Source of the DNA: Leptospira harrisiae
Lineage (GTDB): Bacteria; Spirochaetota; Leptospiria; Leptospirales; Leptospiraceae
Direction of reading: 5' to 3'
Assembly (NCBI RefSeq): GCF_002811945.1
Contig: NZ_NPDX01000001.1
Span: forward strand, 372,001 to 436,000
DNA length: 64,000 nt
The notes under the pieces: model-generated
Seen by the model: only the letters and a program-made list of their open reading frames with translations
Database searches by the model: none
Told to the model about the DNA's origin: nothing
Shown here: piece after piece, positions 18,823 through 27,501 of the stretch
Numbering within the stretch: position 1 is the stretch's first letter
Layout of the letters: every line of letters begins with the position of its first letter
Position numbers and translations under genes: made by a program

Positions 18823-20133
18823 TTAACCTTTGAAGAGAGACCTTGCATCCAGTTTGTCGCCAAGTTCGTAGAACTTTTTGCCTTCTTTTGCATCTTTTAA
18901 AAGTTTTGGAACTGGTATTTTAGACGTTTCCATAAGTTTGATTGTTTCTTTTGGTCCACCAAGGAAATCAACAAATGCAGAAGCAGGAACCCAGTTAAAA
19001 CCAAATCCCATAGCGCCATCAGTGTTTTCTTTTGTATCAACTACTTCTCCCACGAGAGAGAGCGAATAACTAATGTAACGTGAAATGAAGTAACGAGCAA
19101 TGTCTGCTTCGAAGCCATTTGCTTTTTTTACTACTTCCATCGCACCTTTGTAGTCCGATTCTTTGATTTTTTGGCGAGCTTCTTTGATAAAAGGAATATC
19201 AAATTTTGGGTACGGATCGTACTCACCCGTTTTGATATTGTAAACAAACTTCTCACGTTTCCCGTCAGCGTGTTTTACAACTTTTGTGAGACCACCACCA
19301 GATTTCATACCAAGTTTACCAGCATCGATTAATTTTTGGAAGTAACCAGGAAGTTTGAATGTTTCGTGTGCTTCATCTTTTGTGTTGTCGTAAATATTGT
19401 CTACGATGGCTTTGTGAACATCAAGACCTACGAAGTCAGCAGTGGCAAGTGGGCCCATAGCACGTCCAGTGTAACCAGACATGATTTCGTCCATAAGTGC
19501 GATTCCACCTTTGTCAGCATACTTTTCAGCAAAGTGAGCCACTTCGTTCATCAACTGAAATCCGATACGGTTTCCAGCAAATGCAGGAGTGTCATTTGTA
19601 TAAACGACTGCACGACCTAGAACTTTGTCTAGATATTCACCTAACGCTTGTGTGACTTTTTTATCGTTACCAGAGTGAGTGACGAGTTCACAAAGGATCA
19701 TTTTATAAGGAGGGTTAAAAAAATGCGTTCCGTAGTAGTGTTTTTGACCATCTTCATCGTAAGCTTTTGCCAAACGACCTATAGAAAGTCCAGAGGACAC
19801 AGTGGAAACGATGGTTCCCGGACGGCGCGCTTTTGCAATGCGAGCATTGATCGGTTCTTTGACTTCGTAACTTTCCGCCACGAGTTCGAATACCCAATCT
19901 GACTCTGCGACAGCTTTTTCCAGATCCGCATCGTAGGAACCAGGGATCATTCGTGCGCGGATTGTATCCGTTTTTACGGATGCGACAGCGGCTTCGATAC
20001 CCTGTTTTGCTTTTTCTACATCTCTAGCGAGCATATGGACTTTAGCACCACCGAAGGCAGCAATGACGCCTGCACTTCCAGAACCCATGGCTCCGTTGGC
20101 ACCTAAAATCGTGACAGTTTTGATTTCTCTCAT
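18823..20133 (-). CDS. 3-hydroxyacyl-CoA dehydrogenase
   Basis: A 436-residue NAD-dependent enzyme that oxidises 3-hydroxyacyl-CoA to 3-ketoacyl-CoA, directly before thiolysis by the next gene product. The Rossmann glycine motif [17 protein letters not shown] is at the N-terminus, and the family signature [19 protein letters not shown] contains the catalytic His. The C-terminal helical 3HCDH domain follows ([15 protein letters not shown]). It has no fused enoyl-CoA hydratase domain, unlike FadB, and no hydratase gene is adjacent. It is first in the operon. The 500 bp upstream is unusually GC-rich. Confidence 0.92.
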   Translation of the reverse strand: MREIKTVTILGANGAMGSGSAGVIAAFGGAKVHMLARDVEKAKQGIEAAVASVKTDTIRARMIPGSYDADLEKAVAESDWVFELVAESYEVKEPINARIAKARRPGTIVSTVSSGLSIGRLAKAYDEDGQKHYYGTHFFNPPYKMILCELVTHSGNDKKVTQALGEYLDKVLGRAVVYTNDTPAFAGNRIGFQLMNEVAHFAEKYADKGGIALMDEIMSGYTGRAMGPLATADFVGLDVHKAIVDNIYDNTKDEAHETFKLPGYFQKLIDAGKLGMKSGGGLTKVVKHADGKREKFVYNIKTGEYDPYPKFDIPFIKEARQKIKESDYKGAMEVVKKANGFEADIARYFISRYISYSLSLVGEVVDTKENTDGAMGFGFNWVPASAFVDFLGGPKETIKLMETSKIPVPKLLKDAKEGKKFYELGDKLDARSLFKG

Positions 20134-20221
20134 GAAGGAATTTCCGAATCTAATTTTTACTTACCGTTCTAGAAAGCCAAGGTGACAGGAAAATCGTTTT
20201 TTTTTGTCAGATTTGTTACAA

Positions 20222-20370
20222 AATGGGGGCGGTAGGGGTGGGGTGCAGGGTACACTTTCCCCACCCGATCTGAGGGTGGGGAACTAGACCCGCCACCCAA
20301 TGACTTCCATCTATCACGACCCGCCGTTTTCCGCACTCCACTTCCCAAAATCCCCGATTTTAATTCCGAT
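20222..20370. other. GC-rich intergenic block with strong hairpin
   Basis: A C/G-run-rich stretch in an otherwise AT-rich genome. It contains a perfect 10-bp stem, TTCCCCACCC and GGGTGGGGAA with loop GATCTGA (20257-20283), and a G-rich run just before it. It lies 90-240 bp upstream of the 3-hydroxyacyl-CoA dehydrogenase start. No coding potential is evident. It may be a 5' leader structure or the left part of a repeat element. Confidence 0.5.
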
Positions 20371-20386
20371 AAGTTCATAGTTGGTA

Positions 20387-20591
20387 CTTTGGGCGCCCGG
20401 GCGGGCCTCATTCGGGGTCCGCGTTCGCTCCCGTCCTTGCAGGCTTACAGCCTCCTCGGACCAAGCCCTTCTGGTCCCTGGCGCCAGCGGTAGTAGCGGA
20501 AATCCTTTCGCAAAGCAAAAGATTGGAGCGGATAACGCGGTCGGTTTTAGAATCTATGTTTATCAGCTAACGGATTCGAGGCGCCCCAAAG
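20387..20591. repeat. GC-rich element with imperfect terminal inverted repeats (MITE-like)
   Basis: About 205 bp bounded by CTTTGGGCGCC on the left and GGCGCCCCAAAG on the right, which are inverted copies differing by one G. Inside are further hairpins: AGGCT-tac-AGCCT (20441), GGACCA...TGGTCC (20458-20477) and the 10-bp palindrome CTGGCGCCAG (20478-20487). It has no ORF worth calling. Base composition is very different from the flanks, so it looks like a small non-autonomous mobile or structured repeat. Copy number elsewhere cannot be seen from this window. Confidence 0.55.
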
Positions 20592-20645
20592 GAAAATCAA
20601 CCAATTCCTTTTGGGCAATGTTTTTCTGAAAATGGTTTTTACTTT

Positions 20646-21134
20646 TTATTTTTTTTGCACTTCTCTTTCTAAAAATTCCGTAAATTCAATTTGTCGATTA
20701 ATGAATGTTAGATTGTATCTACTTTCGTAAAAAAGAAGGGCACTGGCAAGGAACAAACAAATCCCACCAGATAAAGCAACGACTGTGGGGATCCAGGACA
20801 ATTCTTTGGCAAAGGCAAGAGTGATGGCCAGTGTCAAACTCGAAATCACAAATAGGGATGTTGCCAAATACAAAAAGGCCATCGAACGTTGGATGAGGAC
20901 GGCCCTTTTTTTTTGAACAGAAAGTTGGTGGCGCATATAGACCATTCGTTCTGTGTGAAAACTTCTTTTCCCGTCTAATAGAAGTTCCACTTCCGATTTC
21001 AAAAGATTCACTCGATCAAAAATACGCCCAAGCCGATTGGCTGTGGAAAATATCAAACTAGCGCAAGCCGAAACAAGCACTGCTGGGGTGATCATACCGG
21101 AAAGGATTTCGGAATTGGAAAACGATTCGAACAT
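20646..21134 (-). CDS. DUF2721 membrane protein
   Basis: A 162-residue protein with the DUF2721 signature at its start: SEILSGMITPAVLVSACASL then IFSTANRLGRIFDRV. Three hydrophobic segments are visible (about residues 8-30, 87-110 and 115-138), separated by a basic helical stretch. The family is widespread and uncharacterised. It is monocistronic here, with the GC-rich element just downstream. Confidence 0.85.
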   Translation of the reverse strand: MFESFSNSEILSGMITPAVLVSACASLIFSTANRLGRIFDRVNLLKSEVELLLDGKRSFHTERMVYMRHQLSVQKKRAVLIQRSMAFLYLATSLFVISSLTLAITLAFAKELSWIPTVVALSGGICLFLASALLFYESRYNLTFINRQIEFTEFLEREVQKK

Positions 21135-21379
21135 AAGGAATAACTTAGCGGACTTTGTTTGTTTTGAAAGGAAAAAACGTTTGGTTATTTGCGGAACTCG
21201 CTCGAAGGGAAAAATTTGAAAGTTTCTAGAATAGTTTTAAAGTAGGTGAGATGGGTTTAAGCGAAGCTGGAAAAAAAAATCATTCTCTTTTCTATAAAAT
21301 AACCATTTAGCACTTGGTATACGAAAATAGTATTGACCTTCGGTTTTTAGACTTATAAACTAACCGTTATTATATCCAT

Positions 21380-22064
21380 ATGAAAATAAGAATACTAATC
21401 TTGGTTTCCTTAGGTTTCCTTAGGTTTCCTTAGGTTTCCTTTTTGCTGATTGCTCAAATTCGATTCCTAGCCAGTCCGATCGAAAAAAAGCAATATCTGC
21501 TAAACTCACTCCACTTCTTTTGGGAATGCAGGGATCGGGTGGACAAACGGGACATAATCTAACGGATCCGTATGATCCCAATGCGATTTACTTCCCGAGT
21601 GAGGAGGAGCTGACGGCGTCTCTCTCTATGGAAGAAGGATTGGATGCGCAAAAACTTTTAACTCCAGAGTCTTTGCAAAAAACTACATCCGACTTTACAG
21701 AACTCAATCGATATGTTTTTTTATCACCCGCTGCAATGGATGAGGAGGCTCTAGCTTGGAAGAATGGAACACCGCTTCCACAAAGGACACTTTCTCCGAG
21801 TGAGCAGGAAGCACGATACCAAGAGAAAGTAAAGAGTATGAATGATTTTTATGCAAAGCACTTGAAGACGTTTCAAAACTATCATCCAAACAATTGTCTC
21901 ATTTACGAGGCAATTCTTTCCTTGGGGTTGTTGCTCATTCGTATCTGACGGACTATTTTGCGAATTTACCGGAATCAGAAAAACAAATCATCGAGACAAA
22001 CTTACAATGGCTCGTTACACTTCGCAAAGCCGCCATTGATGAAGCAATTAGGAGAGGGAGGTAA
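21380..22064 (+). pseudogene. Lipoprotein gene disrupted by a 10-bp tandem repeat and a second frameshift
   Basis: The ATG at 21380 starts a lipoprotein signal peptide (MKIRILILVSLGFL), but a 10-bp unit, TAGGTTTCCT, is repeated in tandem at 21411, 21421 and 21431 after the similar 21401 unit, and the frame stops at a TAG in the repeats. Deleting exactly 20 bp (two units) would give MKIRILILVSLGFLFADC followed by SNSIPSQSDRKK and the long downstream frame, a perfect lipobox. A second lesion lies near 21885-21892. One added A in CCAAAC would continue the frame as QLSHLRGNSFLGVVAHSYLT to the TAA at 22064 instead of stopping at 21948. The mature protein would be about 210 residues. No family recognised. 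Confidence 0.7.
21401..21440 (+). repeat. 10-bp tandem repeat in a signal-peptide coding region
   Basis: Four adjacent units (TTGGTTTCCT, then three TAGGTTTCCT) at the hydrophobic core of the signal peptide of the 21380 lipoprotein gene. Ten is not a multiple of three, so unit number changes the frame; two units would leave the gene open. Confidence 0.9.
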
Positions 22065-22069
22065 GTAAT

Positions 22070-22583
22070 ATGAAGCAATTGATAATATTACTGCTGTTTT
22101 TTTTAAGTTTTGTATCGTGTGAAGACCTAAAGAAAGAAAGAAAGCCGAAGCAATGCCGAAGGGCTTTTTGTGATTTGGTTTGAGACATTGTTTAGAAGTT
22201 CAGGGTATGATTCCGCTTGCGATAATCCTAATCAATCGATTCCTCTTTCTTTGAACAGCCTTGTGACTATAGGCTCCTTCAGTCAGAGGTATCGCATCAT
22301 AACAGGTGCCAGCGGCTTAAAATATGCGTTTTCACTTTCAGGAGACTATCCAAATTGTGGAGTGACTCTTTTTATTTATAACTGTGCGAAACCAAATTTT
22401 TATGCCACTAACTCTGACGTAAATTGTGATTCGGGGACATTTTCTAATCATGTTTCTGGTGCTACTCAAACATGTGTCATTCCTTCTTTTGCAAACCAGA
22501 TGATTTTGATTTTGATTCAGCCGAATTCAACATCATACCCAACGACTAAATGTTCTACAATCACCTTTGAGGCATTACCGTGA
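22070..22583 (+). pseudogene. Lipoprotein gene frameshifted at an AAAG repeat
   Basis: A paralogue of the intact gene at 22630. The signal peptide MKQLIILLLFFLSFVSC reads from the ATG at 22070, but the frame runs into TGA within 40 codons. The conserved remainder (VIWFETLFRSSGYDSACDNP onward, to 22583) is in another frame. The cause is visible: AAAG occurs four times at 22129-22144 but three times in the paralogue. Removing one unit gives EDLKKESRSNAEGLFVIWFE, matching the paralogue. The full protein would be about 169 residues. It has a Cys-containing middle part absent from the paralogue. Loss of one AAAG, or gain of two, would restore the frame. Confidence 0.75.
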
Positions 22584-22629
22584 AAATGTCTACTTCGAGC
22601 AAATTATTGAATGTTCCATCTGAAATTGT

Positions 22630-22950
22630 ATGAAACGATTTATACTTTTATGTCTAATTGTTTTAAGTTTTGTATCGTGTGAAGACCTAAAGAAAGAAAG
22701 CCGGAGCGATGCCGAAGGTCTTTTTGTCATTTGGTTTGAGACATTGTTTAGAAGTTCGGACTATGATCCTGCGTGTGATAACGAAAGTCTTTCAACTCCC
22801 TTGGCTCTAAGTTCTCCAGTGCTTTCCACTTCCGTTCGAAAAAAGTATCGATTTACGACTGGGCCGTCAGGATTGAAATACAATTTTTCTGTATCTTCTG
22901 ATTATCCAACTACGCCTTGTACAACGGTACAATTTGAGGTGATTCCTTGA
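22630..22950 (+). CDS. Small lipoprotein, intact paralogue of the frameshifted 22070 gene
   Basis: A 106-residue product with signal peptide MKRFILLCLIVLSFVSC (lipidated Cys17). The mature part shares EDLKKESRSxAEGLFVIWFE, TLFRSS(D/G)YD(P/S)ACDN, SGLKY.FS.S.DYP and the C-terminal T.C.T..FE..P with the upstream gene. Relative to that gene it lacks about 57 residues between DYP and TTxC, an internal deletion that may have occurred at the similar TATCCA / TACCCA sequences. DNA identity is especially high around the signal-peptide end. Function is unknown. Confidence 0.7.
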   Translation: MKRFILLCLIVLSFVSCEDLKKESRSDAEGLFVIWFETLFRSSDYDPACDNESLSTPLALSSPVLSTSVRKKYRFTTGPSGLKYNFSVSSDYPTTPCTTVQFEVIP

Positions 22951-23010
22951 AAAAGTTAAATAGAGGAGTTCTGGCTTCGAATTCAAATGTTAGATATTGT
23001 GAGAAAAAAT

Positions 23011-23028
23011 GATTAGATCGTTCTAATC
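23011..23028 (-). terminator. Terminator of the dihydrouridine synthase gene
   Basis: GATTAGA and TCTAATC form a 7-bp stem with a 4-nt loop, overlapping the stop codon. On the minus strand ATTTTTTC follows directly. Confidence 0.65.
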
Positions 23029-23967
23029 GGCAGTCACTGGCGATTCCAAATACTTTGTAAAATCTTCTATTTTTGTCAGTCGTTTCACAATTTCAAAGTC
23101 TCTTTCCGCTTCTGGATACTGGCGGGATAAATAGTGTAACCATTGTTTGATTCTTCCTGCCCGGCTTTTAACTTCCATATCAGCTTCTAAACTTTGCCAA
23201 TACCGATGTAAAATTTTTTTGACCTCATCCCAAGAAAGATTTTCTTTTCTTTCTCCTCGAATCATCAAAGCAAGAGCTGGGTTAGCAACAGCACCACGAC
23301 CAATCATAATGTCTTGGCAACCAGAGATTTCTTTACACCGGACTGCATCTTCTTCAGTCCAAATTTCGCCATTGGCAACGACTGGAATTTTGACAGTTGA
23401 TCCAATTTTATAAATCCAATCCCAATAGGCAGGAGGTTTGTAACCGTCTGTTTTGGTTCTTGCATGGACTACTATTTCTTCGGCTCCTCCTTCTTCCAAG
23501 GCTTTTGCACAAACAAGCGCCTGTTCGGTGGAATCGTAACCTAACCTCATTTTTGCTGTGACTGGAATGACAGAAGGAACCGCTTTTCTAATGGCCTTTA
23601 CAATGGCAAACATCTGGTCTGGTTCTTTGAGAAGAGCCGCTCCTCCCCGGTTTCGGTTGACTGTGGGAGCTGGACATCCAAAATTAATATCGATCCCGTA
23701 AGCACCAAGAGATGCCACCTTACTTGCGTTCTCCGCCATGCAATTGATATCAGAACCTAACAATTGCACTTTGACAGGAACTCCAGCTCTTGTGCGACAA
23801 CCTTCATACAATTCGGGAACATATCTATAAAACCTATGTGATGGGAGGAGTGTATCGTTCACTCGAATGAATTCACTAACACATTCATCAAAACCACCCA
23901 CTTGCGTGAGAGTGTCACGAAGTCGGTAGTCAAGAAGTCCTTCCATAGGTGCAAGTAAGATACGCAA
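23023..23967 (-). CDS. tRNA-dihydrouridine synthase (DusC-like)
   Basis: A 314-residue flavoenzyme that reduces uridine to dihydrouridine in tRNA D-loops. The N-terminus MRILLAPMEGLLDYRLRD closely follows the DusC subgroup (position 16). The FMN-binding TIM-barrel core has the catalytic cysteine in GIDINFGCPAPTVNRNRGGA and the phosphate-binding region IMIGRGAVANPAL. The start is TTG at 23967, supported because it gives the exact family N-terminus. It follows the ThDP enzyme gene by 18 bp and probably belongs to that transcript, though no functional link is obvious. A hairpin ends the unit. Confidence 0.92.
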   Translation of the reverse strand: MRILLAPMEGLLDYRLRDTLTQVGGFDECVSEFIRVNDTLLPSHRFYRYVPELYEGCRTRAGVPVKVQLLGSDINCMAENASKVASLGAYGIDINFGCPAPTVNRNRGGAALLKEPDQMFAIVKAIRKAVPSVIPVTAKMRLGYDSTEQALVCAKALEEGGAEEIVVHARTKTDGYKPPAYWDWIYKIGSTVKIPVVANGEIWTEEDAVRCKEISGCQDIMIGRGAVANPALALMIRGERKENLSWDEVKKILHRYWQSLEADMEVKSRAGRIKQWLHYLSRQYPEAERDFEIVKRLTKIEDFTKYLESPVTAD

Positions 23968-23985
23968 AAGAAACTTAGACCAATC

Positions 23986-25755
23986 CTATCCGGTGACCCT
24001 TCGTACTAAGGCTCGACCAATCATTCTGACTTTGGCTGCAAATGGCAAACGTTTCAAATTGGTGCCAACGATCCCTTGGGTAAAACGAGTTTTTTTACTA
24101 TAATCAATATGGACATCCAAAATGACAGGACGCCCTTCATTTGCAAGAATCCATGCTTCATCTAACTTATGTTTGATTTCATCATTGGTTTGGATGGAAA
24201 GATATTCTGCACCCGTGGCCAAAGCGATGCCTTCAAATCTTGTGGTGCCAAGAACAGTGCAGGTTTTCCGATTGTAAGGAACTTGTTGGGCTTGTGAAAT
24301 TTGGGAAAGTTCTCCATCGTTAAAAACGGCAAACACAGCTCCAATTTTATTTCGACTGGCAGTGATTAATTCCATACAAGTCATTAAAAAGGCTCCATCA
24401 CCAATGATCCCAACAACTGCTTTCTCAGGATTGGCTAGTTTGGTTGCAATGGTTGCAGGCACTGCATAACCCATACAATTAAAATCTGTGGGAGAAATCA
24501 TATGCCTTGGTTTGTGGATGGGCATTAGCTCGGCCGTTAAAAAAGTATGATTTCCATCATCTACCACAACAAAACCATCATCAGGAAGTGAGGTACGTAA
24601 AGCACTAAAGAAACGAGCAGGGTTCACCCTATCTTTACTGTCATGTTGGAACCATTCCTCCAAATAGTTTTGTTTATTTTTCTTTATCTCTGCTGTGAGC
24701 ACTTGGATTTTTTTTTCCCGATTTTCCTTTGTTAGCTGCAAATTATTTTTTAGTCTTTTTACCAGTTCTGGCAAAACGATTTTGGCGTCGCCTTGAATGT
24801 TGACTTTGGCTGGGTAATTTGCGTGAAAGACATCGGGATTGATATCGATATGAATTAGATTTTTAGGAACGGTCACTCCAAAACTACCAGTGGCAATTTC
24901 GGCAAAACGGGTTCCTACGGCGAGTAAACAATCACATTCAGAAAAAGCCTGGGTTGCCGCAGGAACCGCTGCTGGACCAAAACTCATTCCACAATGTAAA
25001 GGATGATTTCCAGGAAATGCACTTAACCCTTGTAAGGTGGTAGAAACAGGTGCACCCAATAATTCCGCAAGGGTCACACTTGAATCCATAGCATCCACAG
25101 CCCCCCATCCTAAAAATAAACCTGGCGATTTTGCCTGAAGAAGTAATTCAACCACTTCGGCCAAACTTTTTTCTTGGATGGATGGAGTTGCTAGTTTGAG
25201 AATTTGTTTATTACAGTATTCTTCATAACTAGGAATGTTTGCCACTGTTCCTGTATACAATTGGATGTTCACAGGAATTTCGATAAACACGGGCCCGGGT
25301 TCTCCACTCACAGCAATTTGGTATGCTTCGTAAATTGTTTCTACCACTTCCTCTTGCGAATTTACTTTAAAAGTTTTTTTAGTGATAGGTTTCACGAGTG
25401 TATGTTGGTCCATATCATGTAATTGGTATTTGAATTTGGAATCGCTACGTACTCCACCTGCAATCACCAACATAGGGATCCCATCTAAAAACGCTTCACC
25501 AATTCCACTAGCAGCATGAGTCACACCTGCTGCTGGAACGATGACAACTGTCCCAATCGAATCACTCGTACGACTAATGGCATCGGCCATAAATGCACCA
25601 CATCCTTCATGTGTTACGAGCATTGGATGGATCAACTCTGAGTTATTTAATTCATCATAAATTTCTGTATTATGGACTCCAGGAATTCCAAAGGTATAAC
25701 GAACTCCAATTTGTTCTAATGCATATCTTACTAACCAAGCACCTGTTTTTTTCAT
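23986..25755 (-). CDS. Thiamine-diphosphate enzyme of the acetolactate synthase / decarboxylase superfamily
   Basis: A 589-residue protein with the three-domain POX/ALS fold. The PYR domain has the ThDP-activating Glu in LVTHEGCGAFMADAISR. The central domain follows (HIDINPDVFHANYPAKVNIQ), then the PP domain with the ThDP motif GDGAFLMTCMELITASRNKI extending to VFND. The start is the ATG at 25755 with AAGGAG 9 bases upstream; the longer frame to 25797 would read through the ribosome binding site. Substrate unknown: the active-site loop does not match housekeeping IlvB, so a 2-oxo-acid decarboxylase or benzaldehyde-lyase-like role is possible. It is coupled to the flavoprotein gene 22 bp upstream. 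Confidence 0.87.
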   Translation of the reverse strand: MKKTGAWLVRYALEQIGVRYTFGIPGVHNTEIYDELNNSELIHPMLVTHEGCGAFMADAISRTSDSIGTVVIVPAAGVTHAASGIGEAFLDGIPMLVIAGGVRSDSKFKYQLHDMDQHTLVKPITKKTFKVNSQEEVVETIYEAYQIAVSGEPGPVFIEIPVNIQLYTGTVANIPSYEEYCNKQILKLATPSIQEKSLAEVVELLLQAKSPGLFLGWGAVDAMDSSVTLAELLGAPVSTTLQGLSAFPGNHPLHCGMSFGPAAVPAATQAFSECDCLLAVGTRFAEIATGSFGVTVPKNLIHIDINPDVFHANYPAKVNIQGDAKIVLPELVKRLKNNLQLTKENREKKIQVLTAEIKKNKQNYLEEWFQHDSKDRVNPARFFSALRTSLPDDGFVVVDDGNHTFLTAELMPIHKPRHMISPTDFNCMGYAVPATIATKLANPEKAVVGIIGDGAFLMTCMELITASRNKIGAVFAVFNDGELSQISQAQQVPYNRKTCTVLGTTRFEGIALATGAEYLSIQTNDEIKHKLDEAWILANEGRPVILDVHIDYSKKTRFTQGIVGTNLKRLPFAAKVRMIGRALVRRVTG

Positions 25756-25777
25756 ATGATCATTCTCCTTTGTTTGA

Positions 25778-27400
25778 TTATCCTTTAAATGAAACACCGT
25801 TGTTAACTGACTTTGCTGCTGCTCTTGCGGTCAAAATGCAGCCAGATAAAAAAGTTCCCTCTAATGATTTAAATCCACTGGCACCACCACCACCAAATCC
25901 GGCCGCCTCTCCAATGGCATACAATCCTGGAATTGGAGAACCTAACGGATCTAATACGCGACTTTCTAAGTCAGTTTGGATTCCACCGAGGCTTTTTCTT
26001 GTAATCAGTCTAAGTTTGATGGCAATGAGTGGACCGGCACTTGGATGAAGAATGGGTTTCGGAGCACAAGTGCGTACACGATCCGAACGCCATGACCTTG
26101 CATGTTGGATTCTACGTAACTGGTCATCGTTCCAAAGCCCTTTTCCTCTTCGGATTACATCATCAAACTGTGTGACTTCGTGTTTTAATACTTCGTAATC
26201 AATCGATTGGTCACCATTCAATTGATTCATTCTGTCAACTAATTCGCGTAAGCTGTTTGCCACAATAAAATGGTCACTTTCTTTTTGTAATTGCCTAACG
26301 AGGCGGTGGTTACCAAGTAATACTTCTTTTAAGAACATAAAAAGTTTGCGATCACGGATCATCGGATTGTGTTCTGATCCTGAAACTGCAAGTTCTTTGG
26401 CGGCAATCCTCCAATTTAAGAGTTGCCATGTATAAGGTTTTTCTAATCCAGATATTCTATGGCAAAGTTCGTTGGTATCAAATCCTGTCATCATAGGTTC
26501 GGGTCCAATCCTACGGCCCGAATGGTCGAGCCAAAGTGCGGATTTACAAGGAATTAGGCTCAGACCTTGAGCTTCAAATTCTGGGTTAGGATTGGGAATC
26601 CCCGCAGCATAATTCCACATTTTATCCAAATGGGTGAGATTTCCGCCGTGTTTCTTCACTGCATCGTGAACCAATCCATCAGCATAAGGATGAGAACCGT
26701 TCAACATTTCCTTTGGTGCATCACCCCAAGGTTTATGCCAATGTTCTCGGACTTTGTTCAAGTTACCAGTAATACCACCTGTCGCAACCATTACATGATC
26801 CGCATAAAACGTTAAATCATTCGCCCCCGTTTTTTCTTGTTCGGCGATACATCCTACGATCCTTCCATTTTCTTTAATGAAATCATGAACTTTATGTTCA
26901 TAAACTATTTTAAGCTTTGCACTTTGTTTGTGTTTTCTTAATAGTTCTACAAAACGTTCCACCAAACGGTAACCAGTTCCCCAGAGAACATGATAACGCG
27001 GAACGGAGTTTCCTCTTTTGTATTGTCCTCTTTCTACCCAATTGACTACAGGGAAAAAATGTAAACCTAGGCCTCCGAGCCAGTGATACACTTGTCCTAG
27101 AGTTTCGTTTACATATTGTTCGGCCCATAATTTAGGAAAAGTATCATTGGGACCAAAGTCTGCAAAGGATAACCAGTCATCCAAGGCAATCTCTGGAGTA
27201 TCTTTGATTCCCAATCGTTTTTGCAAGGGAGTACCTACTAAAGCCATACCACCAAATGAAAGTTTAGCGAGGCCACCTAAATGTTCCTCTGTATTTCTTT
27301 CTAAAATTAAAACAGATTTACCTTGGTTTAAACACTCATATGCTGCGACCAATCCTGCGATTCCTGCTCCGATAATAATGACATCGTTTTTTACTGCCAC
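25778..27400 (-). CDS. FAD-binding dehydrogenase (fumarate reductase / 3-ketosteroid dehydrogenase-like)
   Basis: A 540-residue flavoprotein with the N-terminal dinucleotide-binding motif VIIIGAGIAGLVAAYECLNQ and a C-terminal FAD-binding segment PIPGLYAIGEAAGFGGGGAS GFKSLEGTFLSGCI. This is the FAD_binding_2 architecture of flavoprotein dehydrogenases annotated near KSTD. The start is GTG at 27400, decided by an excellent AGGAGG seven bases upstream; translation gives MAVKNDVIII. It is the first gene of a three-gene unit with the ThDP enzyme and dihydrouridine synthase. The natural substrate is unknown, and no steroid- or succinate-specific residues could be assigned by reading. Confidence 0.85.
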   Translation of the reverse strand: MAVKNDVIIIGAGIAGLVAAYECLNQGKSVLILERNTEEHLGGLAKLSFGGMALVGTPLQKRLGIKDTPEIALDDWLSFADFGPNDTFPKLWAEQYVNETLGQVYHWLGGLGLHFFPVVNWVERGQYKRGNSVPRYHVLWGTGYRLVERFVELLRKHKQSAKLKIVYEHKVHDFIKENGRIVGCIAEQEKTGANDLTFYADHVMVATGGITGNLNKVREHWHKPWGDAPKEMLNGSHPYADGLVHDAVKKHGGNLTHLDKMWNYAAGIPNPNPEFEAQGLSLIPCKSALWLDHSGRRIGPEPMMTGFDTNELCHRISGLEKPYTWQLLNWRIAAKELAVSGSEHNPMIRDRKLFMFLKEVLLGNHRLVRQLQKESDHFIVANSLRELVDRMNQLNGDQSIDYEVLKHEVTQFDDVIRRGKGLWNDDQLRRIQHARSWRSDRVRTCAPKPILHPSAGPLIAIKLRLITRKSLGGIQTDLESRVLDPLGSPIPGLYAIGEAAGFGGGGASGFKSLEGTFLSGCILTARAAAKSVNNGVSFKG

Positions 27401-27451
27401 TATAGATCCTCCTTCTCCTTGTATTGAATCATTTGAGAAATGATTGTCCTA

Positions 27452-27501
27452 GTTATCGAATGGATCAAAAATTTTTCGATCTAAAGAAACACATCGATAA
27501 C
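27452..27501. promoter_or_regulatory. Inverted TATCGA boxes upstream of the flavoprotein operon
   Basis: GTTATCGA and TCGATAAC are perfect 8-bp inverted copies, with their outer ends 50 bp apart, 52-101 bp upstream of the GTG start at 27400. They could be operator half-sites; no regulator gene is adjacent. Confidence 0.3.

Noticed and set aside
20381..20629. 82-codon plus-strand frame over the GC-rich element
   Set aside because: The frame is a by-product of high GC; it runs across palindromes and inverted ends and shows no protein-like composition.
21401..21440. CRISPR-like short repeats
   Set aside because: Units are 10 bp and directly abutting, with no spacers; this is a simple tandem repeat.
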